Source: Ichthyenterobacterium magnum
GTDB taxonomy: Bacteria > Bacteroidota > Bacteroidia > Flavobacteriales > Flavobacteriaceae
Assembly: GCF_003610635.1 (NCBI RefSeq)
Contig: NZ_RAQJ01000002.1
Coordinates: forward strand, 310,001 to 374,000
Direction of reading: 5' to 3'
Length of the DNA: 64,000 nt
Positions 9,869 to 20,044 of the stretch are shown in pieces. How positions within the stretch are numbered: the stretch's first letter is position 1; each line of letters begins with the position of its first letter. A model generated the notes under the pieces. That model had not been told where the DNA came from, made no database searches, and worked only from the letters and a program-made list of their open reading frames with translations. The position numbers and the translations under genes are program-made.

Positions 9869-10615
9869 ATGAAATTATTACAAGGAAAAACAGCAATAAT
9901 AACAGGAGCTAGTCGAGGAATAGGTAAAGGAATAGCAGAAGTGTTTGCGCAACATGGTGCAAATGTAGCGTTTACATATAGCTCATCAGTAGAGGCAGCA
10001 AATCAATTAGAAAAAGAATTAAATGCTTTAGGTGTTAAAGTCAAAGGTTACCAAAGTAATGCAGCAAACTTTGATGATGCTCAAAAATTGGCAGAAGACG
10101 TTTTAGAAGAATTTGGAAGCATAGACGTGCTTGTAAATAATGCAGGAATTACAAAAGATAATTTATTGATGAGAATGGGAGAAGATGACTTTGATAAAGT
10201 AATCGAAGTTAATTTGAAGTCTGTTTTTAATATGACTAAAGCAGTACAGCGCACAATGCTTAAGCAACGAAAAGGCTCTATAATTAATATGAGTTCTGTT
10301 GTTGGTGTAAAAGGTAATGCAGGTCAAACAAATTATGCCGCATCTAAAGCAGGTATTATTGGTTTTTCTAAATCTGTAGCTTTAGAGTTAGGATCTCGTA
10401 ATATTAGAAGTAATGTCATTGCACCTGGTTTTATTGAAACAGAGATGACAGCAAAGCTAGACGAAGACACAGTAAAAGGATGGCGTAATGCAATTCCTTT
10501 AAAACGTGGTGGATCACCAGAAGATATCGCTAATGCATGTGTGTTTTTAGCAAGTGACATGAGTGCTTATGTTACTGGGCAAACACTTAATGTAGATGGC
10601 GGAATGCTAACATAA
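9869..10615 (+). CDS. fabG: 3-oxoacyl-[acyl-carrier-protein] reductase
   Basis: NADPH-dependent reduction of 3-oxoacyl-ACP in fatty acid elongation. 248 residues, the usual length. Cofactor motif TGASRGIG at 12-19, NNAG structural motif, catalytic Ser in INMSSVVG, and the YxxxK pair in NYAASK. The C-terminal GQTLNVDGGM is the classical FabG ending. It is the first gene of a short operon with the VWA-like protein (4 bases apart) and the prohibitin-like protein. Confidence 0.93.
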   Translation: MKLLQGKTAIITGASRGIGKGIAEVFAQHGANVAFTYSSSVEAANQLEKELNALGVKVKGYQSNAANFDDAQKLAEDVLEEFGSIDVLVNNAGITKDNLLMRMGEDDFDKVIEVNLKSVFNMTKAVQRTMLKQRKGSIINMSSVVGVKGNAGQTNYAASKAGIIGFSKSVALELGSRNIRSNVIAPGFIETEMTAKLDEDTVKGWRNAIPLKRGGSPEDIANACVFLASDMSAYVTGQTLNVDGGMLT

Positions 10616-10619
10616 ATTA

Positions 10620-12653
10620 ATGCAAACAGAAACCTTATTATATATAGTATTAGCTGGAATTATAGCGCTTTCATTAGCGCTTTTTCAGTATATATATAAA
10701 TCAAAAAAGAGGTCACCAATATATATAGGGCTTACCTTTTTAAGATTTCTTACTATATTTTCGGTATTGTTATTATTAATTAATCCGAAATTTGATAAGG
10801 TTACTTATTATAACGAAAAACCAAATTTGGTTGTAGCTATCGATAATTCTGAATCTATAGCTTATCTTAATCAAGATGAAAAAGCAAAACAACTTATTGA
10901 AGCACTTAAGAATAACGATTCATTACATAAAAACTTTAATGTAGAGTTTTATTCTTTCGGAAAAGATTTAAGTACTAATGATACTTTAGCGTTTAATGAA
11001 AAGCAATCAAATATGGCATTAGTGTTTGAACGCTTATCTGATGTTTACAGCAACACCATATCGCCAACGCTTCTAATTACAGATGGTAATCAAACCTATG
11101 GGAATGATTATGAGTTTATGACTAAAAGCTATAAACAACCTATTTTTCCTATTATACTTGGAGATACAGTTAAGTATACTGATATTAAAATTCAGCAATT
11201 AAATGTAAATCGTTATGCGTATTTAAAAAATAGATTTCCAGTAGAAGTTATAACAACCTATAATGGCAATTCTAATATTAATACACAACTAAAAGTTTCA
11301 TCAGGAACAACAACAGTATACTCTCAAAACTTAAGTTTTAGTAGTTCTAAAACATCAGAAATAATTAACTTCACGTTACCTGCAAATAGAGTAGGTGTAA
11401 GGAGTTATAAGGTAGAATTGATTCCGTTAACTAATGAAAAAAATACAGTAAATAATGTTAAAAATTTTGCTGTAGAAGTTATTGATCAAAAAACCAATGT
11501 GGCAATAGTCTCAGATATTTTGCATCCAGACTTAGGCGCTATAAAAAAGGCAATAGAAAGCAATGAGCAACGAAAAGCTACAATTTTAAAGCCGCTTGAT
11601 TTTTTAAATAAATCAAATGAGTTTCAATTGGTTATTGTATATCAACCAACAAACAACTTTAGAGCTTTATTTTCAGAAATTAATAAATTGGGCTTAAACA
11701 AAATGGTCATTACTGGGCCAAAAACAAACTGGGCACTTTTAAATCAATTACAAAGTAATTATAATCAGGAAATTACAAATCAAACAGAAAACTATCAACC
11801 AAATTTAAATCAAAATTATGCAACATTTATAGTAGATGATTTAAATTTTGGAGATTTTCCACCATTACAATCAGAGTTTGGTGAAGTAACTTATAATAAT
11901 TCTATACAAACAATTTTATTCAAAAACATAAATGGCACTCAGCTTGAAGAACCATTATTAGCTACTTTTGAAACTAACGGAAAGAAAGAAGCACTATTAG
12001 TAGGTGAAGGTATTTGGCGTTGGAGAGCACAAAGCTTCTTAAATAAAAAAACATTTAACGCATTCGACAATTTTTTCGGCAAACTTATTCAGTATTTAAG
12101 TACAAACAAAAAGAGAAGCCGTTTAAATGTTGATTATGAATCTTTTTATAACGGAAATGATAACGTAAAAATTGATGCTCAGTTTTTTAATAAAAATTAT
12201 GAGTTTGATGTCAATGCAAATCTAAATATCATATTAAAAAACAAGGCAACAGATATTACAAAAACATTTCCATTTGTATTAAAAAATAATGCATACCAAG
12301 TTGATTTAAGTGGCTTAGATGCTGGAGAATATAGTTTTGCAGTAAATAATGCATCTGAAAACATTTCTAAATCTGGTAAGCTTAAAATTTTAGAATATAA
12401 TGTAGAGCAACAATTTTTAAATGCTAATGTAACAAAGTTGCAACAGTTAGCTACTAACAGTAATACAAGGTCATATTTTATTGATAATGTTGACGCTCTA
12501 ACAAATGATTTAATAACAGATTCTAGATTTGTAACTATTCAAAAAAGCAGTAAAAATATTGTACCTTTGATTGATTGGAAATATCTACTCGCATTAATAT
12601 CACTTTGTCTAGCATTAGAGTGGTTTATTAGAAAATATAACGGATTAATTTAA
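10620..12653 (+). CDS. VWA-like membrane protein
   Basis: 677 residues with two N-terminal membrane segments (about 6-25 and 35-58), a long extracytoplasmic region and one C-terminal membrane segment (about 650-668). Residues near 75 read AIDNSESI, fitting the DxSxS metal-ion-dependent adhesion signature of von Willebrand A domains, with a second conserved acidic patch in LLITDGNQT (about 155). The layout resembles BatA-type membrane VWA proteins of Bacteroidota, though no MoxR or DUF58 partner is adjacent. Gene order fabG-VWA-prohibitin recurs in flavobacteria as far as I recall. The binding partner is unknown. Confidence 0.75.
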   Translation: MQTETLLYIVLAGIIALSLALFQYIYKSKKRSPIYIGLTFLRFLTIFSVLLLLINPKFDKVTYYNEKPNLVVAIDNSESIAYLNQDEKAKQLIEALKNNDSLHKNFNVEFYSFGKDLSTNDTLAFNEKQSNMALVFERLSDVYSNTISPTLLITDGNQTYGNDYEFMTKSYKQPIFPIILGDTVKYTDIKIQQLNVNRYAYLKNRFPVEVITTYNGNSNINTQLKVSSGTTTVYSQNLSFSSSKTSEIINFTLPANRVGVRSYKVELIPLTNEKNTVNNVKNFAVEVIDQKTNVAIVSDILHPDLGAIKKAIESNEQRKATILKPLDFLNKSNEFQLVIVYQPTNNFRALFSEINKLGLNKMVITGPKTNWALLNQLQSNYNQEITNQTENYQPNLNQNYATFIVDDLNFGDFPPLQSEFGEVTYNNSIQTILFKNINGTQLEEPLLATFETNGKKEALLVGEGIWRWRAQSFLNKKTFNAFDNFFGKLIQYLSTNKKRSRLNVDYESFYNGNDNVKIDAQFFNKNYEFDVNANLNIILKNKATDITKTFPFVLKNNAYQVDLSGLDAGEYSFAVNNASENISKSGKLKILEYNVEQQFLNANVTKLQQLATNSNTRSYFIDNVDALTNDLITDSRFVTIQKSSKNIVPLIDWKYLLALISLCLALEWFIRKYNGLI

Positions 12654-12663
12654 ACAAAAAAGC

Positions 12664-13479
12664 ATGGAAAAATTACCAAAAATTGCATTACCTATAGTAT
12701 TTGTAATTGTAGTCTTAATTATTTTATTAGCAAAATCTGCAGTAACTATAGGCTCTGGAGAAGCTGGAGTTTTATATAAAACTTTTAATAATGGAGTTGT
12801 TACAGACCAACCACCTTTAGGAGAAGGATTTCACGTTATTGCACCTTGGAACAAGGTAATTGTTTACGAAGTACGTCAACAAGAGTTATTCGAAAAAATG
12901 AAAGTATTATCATCTAACGGATTAGAAATTCAAATAGATGCTTCTGCATGGTATCAACCTGTATATAATGAATTAGGAAAACTGCATCAAAATTTAGGCG
13001 AAGGATATTTACAACGTGTAATTCAGCCTGCAATTCGAAGTGCAGCAAGAAGTGTTATTGGACGTTATACGCCAGACGATTTATATTCAACCAAACGTGA
13101 TGCCATTCAAGTTGAAATTTATGAAGAAACCAAGAAAATACTTGATAAACAATACGTTCAATTAAATGAGGTGTTAGTAAGAGATGTAACTTTACCTCCA
13201 ACAATTAAAGAAGCTATTGAGCGTAAATTAAAGCAAGAACAAGAGTCATTAGAATATGAATTTAGACTTGTTACGGCTGCAAAAGAAGCAGAAAAAGTAA
13301 TTATTGAAGCTAAAGGTAAAGCAGATGCAAACCGTATTTTAAGTGCATCTTTAACAGATAAAATTTTGCAAGATAAAGGTATAGAAGCTACAATAAAATT
13401 ATCAGAATCTCCAAATAGCAAAGTGATTGTAATTGGATCTGGAGATAGCGGAATGCCAATTATACTTGGTAATCAATAA
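12664..13479 (+). CDS. Prohibitin / SPFH-domain membrane protein
   Basis: 271 residues: an N-terminal membrane anchor (about 8-24), then the SPFH/band 7 domain starting GSGEAGVLYKTF and running to about residue 190, followed by a charged coiled coil (KQEQESLEYEFRLVTAAKEAEK) and a glycine-rich tail. Prohibitins form large ring scaffolds in the inner membrane that guide membrane proteases. It follows the VWA-like gene by 10 bases and closes the operon before a terminator. Confidence 0.9.
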   Translation: MEKLPKIALPIVFVIVVLIILLAKSAVTIGSGEAGVLYKTFNNGVVTDQPPLGEGFHVIAPWNKVIVYEVRQQELFEKMKVLSSNGLEIQIDASAWYQPVYNELGKLHQNLGEGYLQRVIQPAIRSAARSVIGRYTPDDLYSTKRDAIQVEIYEETKKILDKQYVQLNEVLVRDVTLPPTIKEAIERKLKQEQESLEYEFRLVTAAKEAEKVIIEAKGKADANRILSASLTDKILQDKGIEATIKLSESPNSKVIVIGSGDSGMPIILGNQ

Positions 13480-13492
13480 GTAATATTAAAAC

Positions 13493-13523
13493 AAAAGCCT
13501 TGATGTATATTCAGGGCTTTTTT
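13493..13523 (+). terminator. Rho-independent terminator after prohibitin gene
   Basis: 11-base stem (13493-13503 with 13511-13521, one G-U pair), 7-base loop, trailing T run. Confidence 0.85.
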
Positions 13524-13536
13524 ATGCCTTGTTCTT

Positions 13537-14319
13537 ATGTTTAACAAACGTTTTTATTATTTAGTTAAAGTTCAATATTTGGGCTATCGTTTTCATGGTT
13601 GGCAAAAACAGCCAAATGTTAAAACGCTACATTTAATGATTGACAGAACGTTTAAATATATTTTAGAAGACAAACGTTTTAAAACGCTTGGTGCCGGTAG
13701 AACAGATGCAATGGTTTCTGCAAATGAGTCTGCTTTTGAGTTGTTTTTATATGAAAAAATTGAAAACGAAACAGAATTTTTAGCACTCTTTAATCATAAT
13801 TTGCCACAAGATATTAGGGCGTTGTCGATTGAAGAAGTTGATGAGAATTTTAATATTATACAGAGTTCGAAGGTTAAAGAATATGTGTATCTCTTTTCTC
13901 ATGGTCAAAAATGTCACCCATTTTGTGCGCCAATTTTAACAACAATTAGAGAATCTTTAAATATTGAACTCATGCAGCAAGGCGCGAAGCTTTTTGAAGG
14001 CGAGCATAATTTTAAGCCTTATTGTTTTAGAGCTACAGATAATGGGCTTTATAATCGTGACGTATTGAGCTGTGAATTAACAGAGAACAATTTATTTACA
14101 GCAAATTTTTTTCCAGAAGATTCTTATATGTTAAAAGTAAAAGGCAAAGGTTTTGGTCGTAATCAAATACGGTTAATGATGGGTGTTTTAATTAAGTTGG
14201 GTAGAGGAGAAATTACACTAGAATATATTAAAATGTCATTACTACCAGAAAGTACTGAAGTTATGGATTACATTGCTCCAGCTTCAGGTCTAATTTTGAA
14301 TAAAACAGAGTTTGAGTAG
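13537..14319 (+). CDS. TruA-family pseudouridine synthase
   Basis: 260 residues of the TruA fold. N-terminal YLVKVQYLGYRFHGWQKQP is a clear TruA signature; the catalytic aspartate is D57 in GAGRTDAMVSAN. Canonical TruA reads GRTDAGVHA here, so two positions behind the aspartate are changed (M and S for G and H). TruA modifies U38-U40 of the tRNA anticodon arm. Flavobacteria often carry two TruA-like proteins, and this appears to be the second type, so its target may differ. Convergent with tsaD. Confidence 0.8.
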   Translation: MFNKRFYYLVKVQYLGYRFHGWQKQPNVKTLHLMIDRTFKYILEDKRFKTLGAGRTDAMVSANESAFELFLYEKIENETEFLALFNHNLPQDIRALSIEEVDENFNIIQSSKVKEYVYLFSHGQKCHPFCAPILTTIRESLNIELMQQGAKLFEGEHNFKPYCFRATDNGLYNRDVLSCELTENNLFTANFFPEDSYMLKVKGKGFGRNQIRLMMGVLIKLGRGEITLEYIKMSLLPESTEVMDYIAPASGLILNKTEFE

Positions 14320-14372
14320 AATAATTTCATTTACTCATTATTGAATACTGCAACTGAAACTGTTCACTGATT

Positions 14373-15395
14373 TTATATTTTTAAGCGAGCAGAAGCCATT
14401 ACATTTTGCCCTGCATAATTACCTTCTAAATACTTAAGGTGTCCAACAATAGCAATCATTGCAGCGTTATCTGTTGTGTATTCAAACTTTGGCACATAGG
14501 TAGTCCAACCAAATTTTTGTTCACCATCTTTTAGGGCTTGTCGTATTCCTGAGTTTGCAGAAACTCCACCACCAATGGCAATATGGTTGATGCCAGTTTG
14601 TTTTGTGGCAAGCTTTAGTTTATCAAGTAAAATACCAATAATTGTATATTGAATTGATGCACAAATATCATTCAAATTATCTTCAATAAAATTAGGATTT
14701 GCTTTTACTTCACGTTGAATAAAATATAGAATTGCTGTTTTTAAACCTGAAAAACTAAAATTTAAACCATCAACTCTTGGCTTTGTAAATTGATATGCTT
14801 TTGGGTTGCCAAGCTTTGCGCGTCTATCAATTTCTGGTCCTGCAGGATAACCAAGACCAAGAATTTTTCCGCTTTTATCAAAAGCTTCACCAACAGCATC
14901 ATCAATAGTTTCGCCTATAACTTCCATATTAAAATAACTACTTACTTTAACTATTTGCGTATGACCTCCAGAAATGGTCATCGCTAAAAAAGGAAAAGGA
15001 GGTTTTGTAAATTCAGGTTCTTCAATAAAATGTGCCAAAATATGCGCTTGCATATGATTAACATCGATTAAAGGAATTTGCAACCCATATGCTAAAGATT
15101 TTGCAAAAGAAGTACCAACTAATAGAGAGCCCATTAAACCAGGACCACGAGTAAATGCAATGGCGTTTAATTGTGACTTATCTACATTTGCTTTCTTAAG
15201 CGCTTGATGCACAACTGGAACTATGTTTTGTTGATGTGCTCTAGAAGCTAATTCTGGAACAACACCACCATATTCTGAGTGGATGTTTTGATTAGCTACA
15301 ATGTTGCTTAATATTTTTCCGTTAAGCATTACAGCAGCCGCAGTATCATCGCATGAAGACTCAATAGCAAGAATATATATATTTTGTGAACTCAT
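14373..15395 (-). CDS. tsaD: tRNA N6-threonylcarbamoyladenosine transferase TsaD
   Basis: Transfers the threonylcarbamoyl group to A37 of ANN-decoding tRNAs, as part of the TsaBDE complex. 340 residues with ESSCDDTA at 12-19 (ASKHA phosphate loop), the iron/zinc ligands H114 and H118 in NHMQAHILAH, and the third ligand aspartate in YTTDNAAMIA near the C-terminus. Standard family length. Divergent from the TamB-like gene; its start is about 100 bases from that gene. Confidence 0.97.
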   Translation of the reverse strand: MSSQNIYILAIESSCDDTAAAVMLNGKILSNIVANQNIHSEYGGVVPELASRAHQQNIVPVVHQALKKANVDKSQLNAIAFTRGPGLMGSLLVGTSFAKSLAYGLQIPLIDVNHMQAHILAHFIEEPEFTKPPFPFLAMTISGGHTQIVKVSSYFNMEVIGETIDDAVGEAFDKSGKILGLGYPAGPEIDRRAKLGNPKAYQFTKPRVDGLNFSFSGLKTAILYFIQREVKANPNFIEDNLNDICASIQYTIIGILLDKLKLATKQTGINHIAIGGGVSANSGIRQALKDGEQKFGWTTYVPKFEYTTDNAAMIAIVGHLKYLEGNYAGQNVMASARLKI

Positions 15396-15500
15396 TAGTA
15401 AAAATTAGGCACAATAATTGTTAATTTTGGGTTCAAAGTTATAACTTTAAAACGTATCAAAAAATTCTTAAAAATAGTATCCAAAATTCTAGCAATTCTT

Positions 15501-18500
15501 TTGCTATTATTCATCATTTTGGTGCTTATCTTTTCTATTCCTGCTGTCCAAACTAAAGTTGGAAAATATTTCACGAAACAAATTAATGATGATTTCGGTA
15601 CAAATATTAACATTGGTAAGGTTGGTTTACAATTTAATGGTGATGTTGAGCTTAAAGAGATTTATATAGCAGATTATAAAAATGATACTTTAATTAATAT
15701 TGCAGAGCTTAATACTTCAATAATAAATGCCAAAACATTATACAACGGTAATTTAGCTTTTGGTGATATTGATATTATAGATTTAACACTAAATATTAAA
15801 ACGTATCAAGGAGAAGAAGATACCAACCTAGATGTTTTTGTTGCGCGATTTGATGAAGATAACCCAAGAACAGAGCGTAGTAGTTTTTTGTTGTCGTCTA
15901 GTGATGTGTCTATTTATGATGGTACATTTAGACTTATAGACGAAAATAAAGAAATTCATAAAATTTTAGAATTTAAAGATCTAAACATTAACGCTACTAA
16001 TTTTTTAATAAATGGTCCTGACGTTAGTGCAAGAATAAACACACTAGCTTTTATAGACAGTAGAGGCTTGGCAATAAAAAATATGGTTACAGATTTTGAC
16101 TATACTTTAGACCATATGAGTTTTAATAATTTGGATATTAAAACTGAAAACTCAAATTTAAAAGGAAACCTTAGATTTAATTATAGTCGTGAAGATTTTG
16201 CAAATTTTGAAGACAAAGTACAAGTTGTTGCAAGCTTTAAAGATTCGAGTGTATTATTAGATGAGCTCAATACATTTTACAATGAGTTTGGAACTAATCA
16301 AAAAGCAAATTTTAGTGTCGATCTTTCAGGAACATTAAATAATTTAAATGCCAAAAATCTAGATTTAAAAACAAGTTCTAGAACAAAAATTGTTGGCGAC
16401 ATTATTTTTAAAAACCTGTTTAATAGTGAAGATGATAATTTCTCTATGGACGGAAAATTTAAAAACCTTAGTTCAAACTATTATGATTTAAGAGCCTTGT
16501 TGCCAAATATTCTAGGAGAATCAATCCCTACAGTATTCTCAAAACTAGGCAATTTTACCATTCGAGGAAATTCATTTGTAACATCTTCTACAATAGATGC
16601 AGACATAACTATTAATACAGAATTAGGCTTAATAACATCAAATATGAAAATGACTCATGTTGATGATATTGATAATGCAAATTATATTGGCAATGTGGTT
16701 TTCGATGAGTTTGATTTAGGTTTGTTGCTAAACGACCCTAAAGTTAAAATGACCTCTTTTAATTTAGATGTAGATGGTAAAGGCTTTACAGTAGATAATC
16801 TTAGCACAAATGTAAAAGGCCAAGTGTTTGGATTAGACTACAATGGATACAATTATAAAGACGTAGATATTTCTGGAAAACTTGGTAATAATATTTTTAA
16901 TGGAGTTTTAGAATCTAATGATGAAAACCTTAAACTAAAGTTTAACGGCCTTGCAGATTTATCTAAAGATGTAAAAGCATTTGATTTTACTGCAGATGTA
17001 AAATACGCAAATTTAAAAGTTCTAAACTTTGTTACTAAAGATAGCACATCAGTATTTAAGGGTAATGTTGCTATGTCTATGAAAGGCTCCAGTGTTGATG
17101 ATGCCTTTGGTGAAATTAAATTTAAAAACACAACTTATATTAACCAGAATGACAGCTATTATTTTGAAGATTTTGCAGTAAAATCAAAATTCGAAAACGA
17201 TAAACGTATTATAGATATTAACTCTCCAGATATCATTAAAGGAAGAATGAGTGGTAATTTTAAGTTTAAGGATATCGTTAAACTTGTAGAAAACTCAGTA
17301 GGTAGTATTTACACAAACTATATCCCTAATGAAATTGGCGATAATCAATATGTAGATTTTAACTTTAAAATTTATAATAAAATAGTAGAAGCTTTTTATC
17401 ATGATTTACAACTAGCAGCAAATACAACAATAAAAGGAAGAATCGAAAGTGATGAGAAAAAATTTAAAGTAGATTTTAAATCACCTCAAATAAAATTGTT
17501 AGATAATTTTGCTAATGCTATTTCAATTAAAATTGATAATAGTAACCCACTTTTTAATACATATATAGAAGTAGATTCAATAGGAACAAAATACTACGAT
17601 GTTTCAAAATTTAATTTAATCAACGTAACACTAAGAGATACTTTATTTATAAAGTCTGAATTTAAAGGAGGTAAAGGCAATACTGATGATTTCGATTTAA
17701 GCATGTATTATACTATAGATGAAAATAATAAATCAGTAGTTGGCTTTAGAAAATCTGATGTAAAATTTAAAGGAAACGATTGGGTAATTAATGATAAAAA
17801 GGACAACCTAAATAAGATAACTTTCGATAGAGATTTTAAAACATTCAATATCAATAAGATAATTATGAATCATTATGATGAAGCTATAGATTTGGCTGGT
17901 AATATTGTAGATTCAAACACTAAAGATTTAGAATTAAATTTCACCAATGTCGATTTAACAAAAATCACACCCAGAATAGATAGTTTAAGTTTAGCAGGTA
18001 ATATAAACGGAAAACTGAAAGTCTTACAACAAGAAGGTGTGTATTTACCAAAATCTAATATTGTAGTTAATGATCTAAAGGCTAATGATTTTGAGTTAGG
18101 CGATTTAAAAGCAAATATTGCAGGAAATAAATCGCTAACAAGTTATAATCTAGATATACAATTAGAAAACGACAACCTAAAATCCCTAGTTGCAAAAGGA
18201 GATATAGATGTTAATGGTAAAAATTCTAGTATAGATGTAGATGTTACTTTCGATGAATTTTTATTAGATCCATTAAATCCATTTGGAGAAGGTGTTATCA
18301 CTAATATAAGAGGTTTGGTTACAGGTTATGCAAATGTTTCTGGTAAACTTAGTAAACCGCAAATAGATGGCAATTTAGTTTTAGACAATGCAGGCATAAC
18401 CATACCTTATTTAAATGTAGATTATAGTTTTGATTTTGATTCAAAAGTAAAATTACAAAAACAAGAATTTGTATTTCAAAATGTTGAGATTACCGATTCA

Positions 18501-19907
18501 AAATATTTTTCTAAAGCTAATTTAAATGGGTTTATATCTCATCAAAATTTTTCAGATTGGATCTTAGGTTTGGTATTAGATACAGATAGACTTCTTGTTT
18601 TAGATACAGACGACTCAGAAGATGCACTATATTACGGAACTGGTTTTGTTGAAGGTGAAGCAGAAATAAAAGGACCAACAGACGAATTAAAAATTGTATT
18701 TAATGGTAGTACAGAAGAAGGAACAATCTTTAAAATTCCATTGAATGATTATGAAACCTATGGTGACAACTCATACATACACTTTTTAAGTCCAGAAGAA
18801 AAAGAAGCACGACTGAGAGGAGAAATTGTTAGAGACACAAATCTTAAAGGTTTAGAATTAGAATTTAATTTATTTGTTAATCCCTATGCAGATATAGAAA
18901 TTGTAATAGACAGACAATCAGGCAGCACTATACAAGGAAAAGGAAATGGGAATTTATCATTTCAAATAAATACAAATGATAAGTTTAGAATGTGGGGCGA
19001 TTTTTCAATTACTCAAGGCGTTTATAATTTTGCTTACGGAGGCTTAATTCAGAAAAAACTTGAAGTAGAAGAAGGTGGTAAAATTGAATGGGAAGGAGAT
19101 CCGCTAAAAGCACAAATAGATTTAAAAGCTATTTATAAAACAGAAGCAAATCCCTCAGTTTTACTAGATAATCCAATAAATAGGAGTATTCCTGTTGAAG
19201 TTGAAATTAATCTTTTTGGTCAATTAGAACAGCCAGAATCTGAGTTTACGTTTAACTTTCCAAGCGTTAGTTCTAGTATTAAATCTGAGTTAGATTATCG
19301 ATTAGAAACTAAAGAAAGTCGCTTTACACAAGGTACGTTCTTACTTGCAACTGGTTCTTTTCAAAATGCAATAGGATTTGGTCAGCAAGCTTATGGTACA
19401 GTTTCAGACAAAGTAAACGCGCTTATCAATAGTTTAATAACAAATGACGATGGTAAAATTCAGCTTGGCGTTGATTATAGTGTAGGAGAAGTAACCACAG
19501 ATTATCAAACCGATGATAGATTAGGACTTACCTTAAGCACAAGAATAAGTGATAGAGTTTTAATTAATGGTAAAGTTGGTGTGCCTATTGGAGGCGCAAG
19601 TGAAACTGTTATTGCTGGTGATGTACAAATAGATGTTTTATTAAATGAAGAAGGAACATTGACTGCTAAATTTTTTAATAGAGAAAATAACATTAGAAAT
19701 TTTGGTGAAGAAATTGGTTATACACAAGGCTTAGGTTTATCTTATAATGTGGAGTTTGATAATTTTAAAGAACTTTTTCAAATCATCTTTTCAGGAAAAA
19801 ATAAGAAGAAAGAAAAAAAACCAGAAAAAGAAGAAGAACAAACTAAAGATGAGAACTTCCCAGATTTCATAAATGTGAAATCAAAACCAAAAAAAAAGAA
19901 CAAATAA
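15501..19907 (+). CDS. TamB-like translocation/assembly module protein
   Basis: A 1468-residue AsmA/TamB-type protein: an N-terminal membrane anchor (LLFIILVLIFSIPAVQTKVG), a very long beta-rich groove of repeated strands, and a C-terminal DUF490 domain (about 1150-1440, LGLTLSTRISDRVLINGKVG). TamB-like proteins span the periplasm and move phospholipids or help outer-membrane proteins. The C-terminus is a lysine/glutamate-rich tail. The start is uncertain: the frame is open back to 15402 without any ATG or GTG; TTG at 15501 is the only common start, but it drops a lysine-rich stretch (15450-15475) that would give normal membrane-anchor topology. An unusual start upstream is possible. Confidence 0.85.
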   Translation: MLLFIILVLIFSIPAVQTKVGKYFTKQINDDFGTNINIGKVGLQFNGDVELKEIYIADYKNDTLINIAELNTSIINAKTLYNGNLAFGDIDIIDLTLNIKTYQGEEDTNLDVFVARFDEDNPRTERSSFLLSSSDVSIYDGTFRLIDENKEIHKILEFKDLNINATNFLINGPDVSARINTLAFIDSRGLAIKNMVTDFDYTLDHMSFNNLDIKTENSNLKGNLRFNYSREDFANFEDKVQVVASFKDSSVLLDELNTFYNEFGTNQKANFSVDLSGTLNNLNAKNLDLKTSSRTKIVGDIIFKNLFNSEDDNFSMDGKFKNLSSNYYDLRALLPNILGESIPTVFSKLGNFTIRGNSFVTSSTIDADITINTELGLITSNMKMTHVDDIDNANYIGNVVFDEFDLGLLLNDPKVKMTSFNLDVDGKGFTVDNLSTNVKGQVFGLDYNGYNYKDVDISGKLGNNIFNGVLESNDENLKLKFNGLADLSKDVKAFDFTADVKYANLKVLNFVTKDSTSVFKGNVAMSMKGSSVDDAFGEIKFKNTTYINQNDSYYFEDFAVKSKFENDKRIIDINSPDIIKGRMSGNFKFKDIVKLVENSVGSIYTNYIPNEIGDNQYVDFNFKIYNKIVEAFYHDLQLAANTTIKGRIESDEKKFKVDFKSPQIKLLDNFANAISIKIDNSNPLFNTYIEVDSIGTKYYDVSKFNLINVTLRDTLFIKSEFKGGKGNTDDFDLSMYYTIDENNKSVVGFRKSDVKFKGNDWVINDKKDNLNKITFDRDFKTFNINKIIMNHYDEAIDLAGNIVDSNTKDLELNFTNVDLTKITPRIDSLSLAGNINGKLKVLQQEGVYLPKSNIVVNDLKANDFELGDLKANIAGNKSLTSYNLDIQLENDNLKSLVAKGDIDVNGKNSSIDVDVTFDEFLLDPLNPFGEGVITNIRGLVTGYANVSGKLSKPQIDGNLVLDNAGITIPYLNVDYSFDFDSKVKLQKQEFVFQNVEITDSKYFSKANLNGFISHQNFSDWILGLVLDTDRLLVLDTDDSEDALYYGTGFVEGEAEIKGPTDELKIVFNGSTEEGTIFKIPLNDYETYGDNSYIHFLSPEEKEARLRGEIVRDTNLKGLELEFNLFVNPYADIEIVIDRQSGSTIQGKGNGNLSFQINTNDKFRMWGDFSITQGVYNFAYGGLIQKKLEVEEGGKIEWEGDPLKAQIDLKAIYKTEANPSVLLDNPINRSIPVEVEINLFGQLEQPESEFTFNFPSVSSSIKSELDYRLETKESRFTQGTFLLATGSFQNAIGFGQQAYGTVSDKVNALINSLITNDDGKIQLGVDYSVGEVTTDYQTDDRLGLTLSTRISDRVLINGKVGVPIGGASETVIAGDVQIDVLLNEEGTLTAKFFNRENNIRNFGEEIGYTQGLGLSYNVEFDNFKELFQIIFSGKNKKKEKKPEKEEEQTKDENFPDFINVKSKPKKKNK

Positions 19908-20044
19908 TTGGTTTGAAATTTATCAAATCTCTGCTTTTTTATTAACGAAAACATCAGAGTTTTACTACTGTTGTTAAATTATCACAAATAGTATATGCTT
20001 TCTAGTTTTTGTTTACTAGCTTTACTTTATCAAACAATAAATAC

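Noticed and set aside
15395-15613. Minus-strand frame across the tsaD-tamB gap
   Set aside because: Overlaps the TamB-like gene N-terminus and has no domain character.
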